Of a stretch of DNA of 64,000 bases, positions 59,644-64,000 are shown one piece after another. The position numbers and the translations under genes are program-made. The notes under the pieces are model-generated. The model had not been told where the DNA came from. It ran no database searches and was given only the letters and a program-made list of their open reading frames with translations. Position 1 is the stretch's first letter. Each line of letters begins with the position of its first letter. Where the stretch lies: NCBI GenBank assembly GCA_023387815.1, contig JAEWHK010000077.1, positions 7,504 through 71,503 of the forward strand, read 5' to 3'. This DNA is from Pseudomonadota bacterium. GTDB lineage: Bacteria > Pseudomonadota > Gammaproteobacteria > Burkholderiales > Burkholderiaceae_B.

Positions 59644-60769
59644 GAGTACGCTCGAATTCCTTCATGAATGCGACGAGCGCCATTACGCCTTCCATGGGCA
59701 TCGCGTTGTAAATGGAGGCCCTCAGTCCGCCAACAGATTTGTGTCCCTTGAGCGCAAGCAGATGATTCTGCTTTGCTTCCTTGAGAAACAAGGTTGTGAG
59801 CTCTTCACTTGCCAGCGTAAACGGCACGTTCATGCGTGAGCGGAAGGCGGGATCTATGGGATTGGAATAGAAATCGCTGCTGTCGATCTGCGAGTACAGC
59901 ACATTGGCCTTGGCAATGTTCTGCTTTTCGATTTCGGCCAGTCCGCCAAGCTGCAAAAGCCATTTGAAGACCAGTCCGCAAATATAGATACCGTAACTGG
60001 GCGGCGTGTTGTAGCGCGATCTTTCCCTGGCCACGTTTGTGTAGTCAAAAGCTGAGGGACAGCAATCCAGCGTGTGTCCTAGCAGATCACGACGCACGAT
60101 GACCATTGTCACACCGGCAGGGCCGGCATTTTTCTGCGCACCGGCATAGACCATTCCTGTGCGGGAAACATCCAGCGGACGGGACAGAAAATGGGATGAT
60201 GCGTCAAGAACCAGCGGCACATCAGGTGCACCCAGCGCCTGCATGTCGGGCATCTGCGAAATTTCGACCCCACCAATAGTTTCATTACTGCAGTAATGCA
60301 AATAGGAGGAGTCAGGATTAACGCGCCAGGACTCCAGCGGCGGCACCCAGCACCAGGGCGAATATGTCGTCCCGTTGATTTGTTTGTCTGAATCGGAAGC
60401 CGCAGCCACACGAATGGTGCCGTAGCGCTGTGCTTCCTTGTGGGATTTGACCGACCAGCTCCCGGTCAGCACATAGTCTGCCGATTTCGATGGGTGACGT
60501 CCGATCAGGTTCATGGGAACGATGGCATTTTCTGCCGTTGCGCCGCCCTGCATGAACATGACTGCATAGTCGTCCGGAACGCCCAGCAGTTTGCGCAGAT
60601 CGTCTTCTGCCTCATCGCAAATCTGCGTAAATTCGGCGCCCCGATGACTCATTTCCATGACTGACATGCCACTGCCATGCCAGTCCAGCATTTCGGCCGC
60701 CGCCTGCTCAAGCACCGGCTTGGGCAGGACAGCCGGGCCGGCCGAAAAATTCCAGTATTGCGTACCCAT
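59636..60769 (-). CDS. serC: Phosphoserine aminotransferase
   Basis: The 377-residue fold-I aminotransferase makes 3-phosphoserine and 3-amino-2-oxo-4-phosphohydroxybutanoate for serine and vitamin B6. NFSAGPAVLPKPVLEQA at the start, SHRGAEF, the PLP lysine in YAGAQKNAGPAGV and PPSYGIYI are class signatures. It lies 35 bp after gyrA and overlaps pheA by 8 bp. The order gyrA-serC-pheA-hisC-tyrA is a known Betaproteobacterial superoperon. Confidence 0.96.
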   Translation of the reverse strand: MGTQYWNFSAGPAVLPKPVLEQAAAEMLDWHGSGMSVMEMSHRGAEFTQICDEAEDDLRKLLGVPDDYAVMFMQGGATAENAIVPMNLIGRHPSKSADYVLTGSWSVKSHKEAQRYGTIRVAAASDSDKQINGTTYSPWCWVPPLESWRVNPDSSYLHYCSNETIGGVEISQMPDMQALGAPDVPLVLDASSHFLSRPLDVSRTGMVYAGAQKNAGPAGVTMVIVRRDLLGHTLDCCPSAFDYTNVARERSRYNTPPSYGIYICGLVFKWLLQLGGLAEIEKQNIAKANVLYSQIDSSDFYSNPIDPAFRSRMNVPFTLASEELTTLFLKEAKQNHLLALKGHKSVGGLRASIYNAMPMEGVMALVAFMKEFERTHG

Positions 60770-60804
60770 TGTTGACCCTGAAAAAAGGTGATTACTTTAA
60801 AAAA

Positions 60805-63516
60805 TCAGGTTTCGCTATCGCCATCCGGTGCAGCAGGAGGCGCATCATTGCCCGAAGATTGAGAACTCTCGCTATCGGCGGATTCGGTGCTCTCTTGCGC
60901 CTGATCGGCCGGATTGGCTTCGGACTCGTCGGCATCGGCATCACTTTCCACAACGCGTCTCACGCCGGAGAGGGAACTGCCATCATCAACACTGATCAGC
61001 GTGACACCCTGTGTTGCCCGTCCCATTTCCCTGACTTCTGCAACCCGGGTACGTACGAGCACACCGGCAGTGGTGATCAGCATGATTTCGTCTGTCGGGT
61101 TCACGAGCACCGCACCCACAACCTTGCCGTTGCGCGCACTGGTCTGAATGGCGATCATGCCCTTCGTGCCGCGGCCATGGCGTGTATATTCGGAGATGGA
61201 AGTGCGTTTGCCGTAACCATTTTCTGTTGCAGTCAGCACGCTCTGCGATTCGTCGCCAGCTACCAGCAGGGAGATGACTTCCTGATCAGGTTCAAGACTC
61301 ATGCCGCGCACACCGCGCGCGGTGCGTCCCATAGGACGAACGTCGTTTTCATCGAATCTGACGGCCTTACCTGCGTCAGAGAACAACATGACGTCATGCT
61401 CACCATCGGTGAGATCGGCACCGATCAGATAGTCACCTTCATCCAGGGCCACGGCAATAATGCCGGCCTTACGCGGATTGGAGAAATCGGACAACGGCGT
61501 CTTCTTGACCGTACCGCGGGAAGTGGCCATAAACACAAAGCTGGTGTCAGTAAATTCACGAACCGGCAGGACAACGGTAATTTTTTCACCATCAACCAGC
61601 GGGAACATGTTCACGATCGGACGACCACGGGAACCACGGGTGCCTTGAGGCACTTCCCAGACCTTGAGCCAGTAGACGCGACCGCGATCAGAGAAGCACA
61701 GCAGATAATCATGAGTGTTGGCAATAAACAACTGGTCGATCCAGTCATCTTCTTTCATGGCCGTAGCCTGCTTGCCCCTGCCGCCCCGTTTCTGCGAACG
61801 ATACTCTGATAGCGGCTGGCTCTTGATATAGCCACTATTGGACAGGGTCACGACCATGTCTGCTGGCGTAATGAGATCTTCCGTGTCCAGTTCGGTCGCA
61901 TTCATGACGACCTCTGAACGGCGCACGTCACGGGCGTTGGTTGAGAACTCGGCCTTGATGGCAGTGAGTTCGTCGGAAATGATGGCGGTAATACGCTCGG
62001 GCTTGGCCAGAATATCCAGCAGATCGGCAATGTTTTCCATGATTTCACGGTATTCATTGACGATTTTGTCCTGCTCCAGACCTGTGAGGCGCTGCAGACG
62101 CATATTCAGGATTTCCTGGGCCTGAGTGTCGCTTAAACGATACATTCCGTCTTCCTGCAGACCAAAGATGGCTGCCAGGCTTTCCGGACGGTAGGCGGCG
62201 CTGCCGCCCAGAACCCCGCCGTCATCTGCACGCTGCAACAGCTCGCGTACCAGCGTGGAATCCCAGTTGCGAGCCATCAGTTCCTGGCGCGCCACGGGAG
62301 GTGTAGGTGCGTTCTTGATAATGGCGATGAAATCGTCAATATTGGCCAGCGCCACTGCCAGGCCTTCCAGCAAGTGACCGCGCTCGCGCGCTTTGCGCAG
62401 TTGGTAAACCGTGCGTCGTGTGACCACTTCCCGGCGATGGCTCAGGAAGTATTCAACCATCTGCTTGAGGTTAAGCAGGCGCGGCTGCCCTTCGACCAGG
62501 GCGACCAGGTTCATCCCGAAGGTATCCTGCAGCTGGGTGTGCTTGAACAGATTGTTCAGAATGACTTCCGGTACTTCGCCACGCTTGAGCTCGATGACCA
62601 GACGCATACCGTCTTTATCTGACTCATCGCGAATATCAGAAATACCTTCTATTTTCTTCTCGTTGACCAGTTCGGCGATGCGTTCCTGCAGTGTTTTCTT
62701 ATTGACCTGGTAAGGCAGCTCGTCAACGATGATCGCCTGACGATTGCCCTTTTCCATGTCTTCGAAATGCGTTTTGGCACGCATGACGACACGGCCGCGA
62801 CCGGTGCGATAGCCTTCGCGTACGCCGGTAATACCGTAGATAATACCGCCTGTGGGGAAATCGGGGGCAGGAATGAGCTCAATCAGTTCATCGAGCGTGC
62901 AGCCCGGATTGCGCAGGCAATACAGGCAGCCATCGATCACTTCACTCAGATTGTGCGGAGGAATATTGGTTGCCATACCAACAGCAATACCCGAACTGCC
63001 ATTAACCAGCAGATTGGGGATGCGGGATGGCAGCAACAGCGGCTCCTGCTCGCTGCCATCATAGTTGGGGCCGAAATCAACCGTTTCCTGGTCAATATCA
63101 GCAAGCAGCTCGTGCGCGATCTTGGCAAGGCGGATCTCGGTATACCGCATGGCAGCAGCACTGTCGCCATCAACGGAACCAAAGTTACCCTGCCCGTCCA
63201 CCAGCATGTACCGCAGGGAGAAATCCTGAGCCATGCGTACAATGGTGTCGTAGACGGCCTGATCACCGTGAGGGTGATATTTACCGATAACATCACCGAC
63301 GATACGAGCCGACTTCTTATAGGCACGGTTCCAGTCGTTGTTCAGTTCGTGCATGGCGAAAAGAACCCGGCGGTGCACCGGCTTGAGCCCGTCCCTGACA
63401 TCGGGGAGTGCCCGCCCGACAATCACGCTCATGGCGTAATCGAGGTAACTGCGGCGCATTTCCTCTTCTAGCGATATTGGCAGGGTTTCCCTGGCAAAAG
63501 AATCCATAGTACTCAT
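60805..63516 (-). CDS. gyrA: DNA gyrase subunit A
   Basis: The 903-residue protein has the breakage-reunion domain (about 30-520), with the catalytic tyrosine in AAAMRYTEIRLAKI, and the C-terminal beta-pinwheel with the GyrA box QKRGGRGK. Together with GyrB it introduces negative supercoils. The quinolone-resistance region reads HPHGDQAVYD: glutamine replaces the usual serine. If the protein starts at the second ATG (63507, MDSFARE) that glutamine is residue 83, exactly the E. coli number, which favours this start over 63516. The end is an acidic Ser/Asp-rich tail. Confidence 0.97.
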   Translation of the reverse strand: MSTMDSFARETLPISLEEEMRRSYLDYAMSVIVGRALPDVRDGLKPVHRRVLFAMHELNNDWNRAYKKSARIVGDVIGKYHPHGDQAVYDTIVRMAQDFSLRYMLVDGQGNFGSVDGDSAAAMRYTEIRLAKIAHELLADIDQETVDFGPNYDGSEQEPLLLPSRIPNLLVNGSSGIAVGMATNIPPHNLSEVIDGCLYCLRNPGCTLDELIELIPAPDFPTGGIIYGITGVREGYRTGRGRVVMRAKTHFEDMEKGNRQAIIVDELPYQVNKKTLQERIAELVNEKKIEGISDIRDESDKDGMRLVIELKRGEVPEVILNNLFKHTQLQDTFGMNLVALVEGQPRLLNLKQMVEYFLSHRREVVTRRTVYQLRKARERGHLLEGLAVALANIDDFIAIIKNAPTPPVARQELMARNWDSTLVRELLQRADDGGVLGGSAAYRPESLAAIFGLQEDGMYRLSDTQAQEILNMRLQRLTGLEQDKIVNEYREIMENIADLLDILAKPERITAIISDELTAIKAEFSTNARDVRRSEVVMNATELDTEDLITPADMVVTLSNSGYIKSQPLSEYRSQKRGGRGKQATAMKEDDWIDQLFIANTHDYLLCFSDRGRVYWLKVWEVPQGTRGSRGRPIVNMFPLVDGEKITVVLPVREFTDTSFVFMATSRGTVKKTPLSDFSNPRKAGIIAVALDEGDYLIGADLTDGEHDVMLFSDAGKAVRFDENDVRPMGRTARGVRGMSLEPDQEVISLLVAGDESQSVLTATENGYGKRTSISEYTRHGRGTKGMIAIQTSARNGKVVGAVLVNPTDEIMLITTAGVLVRTRVAEVREMGRATQGVTLISVDDGSSLSGVRRVVESDADADESEANPADQAQESTESADSESSQSSGNDAPPAAPDGDSET

Positions 63517-64000
63517 AACTTATTTTGATGTGATACAAACATGAGAAAATCCGGCAGGAGCTTTCCCGACTCGCACGCAGGGCGAATCCGTCATTCTATC
63601 ATTGTTGCCCCCGATACAGCGCAGCCGTGCCGGCCTCATGTGAACATTTCTGCCCCCTCTTCACATTTGAGACTTTACTTTAAGTATTAAGCATTAATTT
63701 TTCATTTTCTTCATGTGCTTACCTTGCGGGAAGGCTTGCTGCAGCTAATTTGAAACAGCCTTTGTTGTTCAAATCCAACAAATTTGGTGCATATGAGACA
63801 TTATTGGAAAGTTCCCTTAAAAATGTAGGACTTAGTCTCTGCAAAGACATCAAAAATCGCTTAAGATTGAACCACGAACAAGGGAAAACTAGGGCAACCC
63901 TTTGAATCCATATCCAAGCGTTGCTATACTGACCCTGAATTTCAATCTGCGGCGGGTTTCGCTGCGAGTCAACTTTTAGCTATCAAGCTCAACGAGGAGA
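63517..64000. other. 484-bp gap gyrA / gene right of window
   Basis: On the minus strand TGA followed by TAGAAT (63593-63601) is an extended -10 likely for gyrA. The right part is AT-rich and holds the plus-strand promoter listed separately. No gene is supported here. Confidence 0.45.
63902..63930 (+). promoter_or_regulatory. Strong sigma-70 promoter of the next gene (outside the window)
   Basis: TTGAAT (63902-63907) and TATACT (63925-63930) are 17 nt apart. GAGGAGA at 63994-64000 is a Shine-Dalgarno sequence ending at the window edge, so a plus-strand start codon should follow within about ten bases. In Bordetella the gene here is ompA. Confidence 0.7.

Noticed and set aside
1..64000. CRISPR array, insertion sequence or prophage
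   Set aside because: No regularly spaced identical repeats, no transposase or integrase and no phage structural genes were seen. The 12-, 13- and 16-nt arrays have no spacers and are degenerate.

Overview
The window looks like one contiguous piece of a betaproteobacterial chromosome, most likely from the family Alcaligenaceae (Advenella/Bordetella/Achromobacter type). The basis is the gene order gyrA-serC-pheA-hisC-tyrA-aroA-cmk-rpsA-ihfB-lapA-lapB-hldA-hldD, the many Bug-type periplasmic tricarboxylate-binding proteins, Bordetella-type porins, an FNR/Btr regulator beside a ccoNOQP operon, and moderate GC content. I see no insertion sequence, integrase, prophage module or CRISPR array. Genus assignment is inference.

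Left part (1-24.4 kb): mostly transport and catabolic genes. It holds a partial D-threonine-aldolase-like gene, an amidohydrolase with an MFS carrier, infA, tRNA-Thr(CGT), a short scar-like stretch with an RHH protein and a truncated hicB, a CurA-type reductase, a SoxB-like protein that has lost its metal ligands, a GST, an MFS carrier, alkB, and a minus-strand catabolic cluster (LysR, CoA-transferase, HMG-CoA-lyase family enzyme, two Bug proteins). An XRE regulator sits head to head with a DHA2-type exporter. DMT and MgtC membrane proteins, cysK and an exported argininosuccinate-lyase-like protein follow.

Middle part (24.4-39.8 kb): two porins, a small exported protein, an enolase-superfamily enzyme, two more Bug proteins, a lipoprotein, tRNA-Leu(CAG), a LysE exporter, and a branched-chain-type ABC operon with a fused LivH-LivM permease, followed by fnr.

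Right part (39.9-63.5 kb): everything is on the minus strand. The cbb3 oxidase operon ccoNOQP-ccoG-fixH and the separate ccoI'-ccoS pair each have a perfect FNR box (TTGAT-N4-ATCAA), so the FNR protein encoded nearby probably controls both. CcoI is reduced to its membrane part and FixH is very short. Beyond these lie cysM, a ComEA-like gene, the LPS heptose and LPS-assembly genes, ihfB, rpsA, and the aromatic amino acid, histidine and serine biosynthesis genes behind gyrA. The window ends in a strong promoter and Shine-Dalgarno for a rightward gene outside it (ompA in Bordetella).

Points that stand out: the ligand-less SoxB paralogue, the membrane-only CcoI, the exported lyase with a substituted catalytic histidine, and degenerate tandem repeats of different period (12, 13 and 16 nt) in three intergenic gaps between convergent genes.
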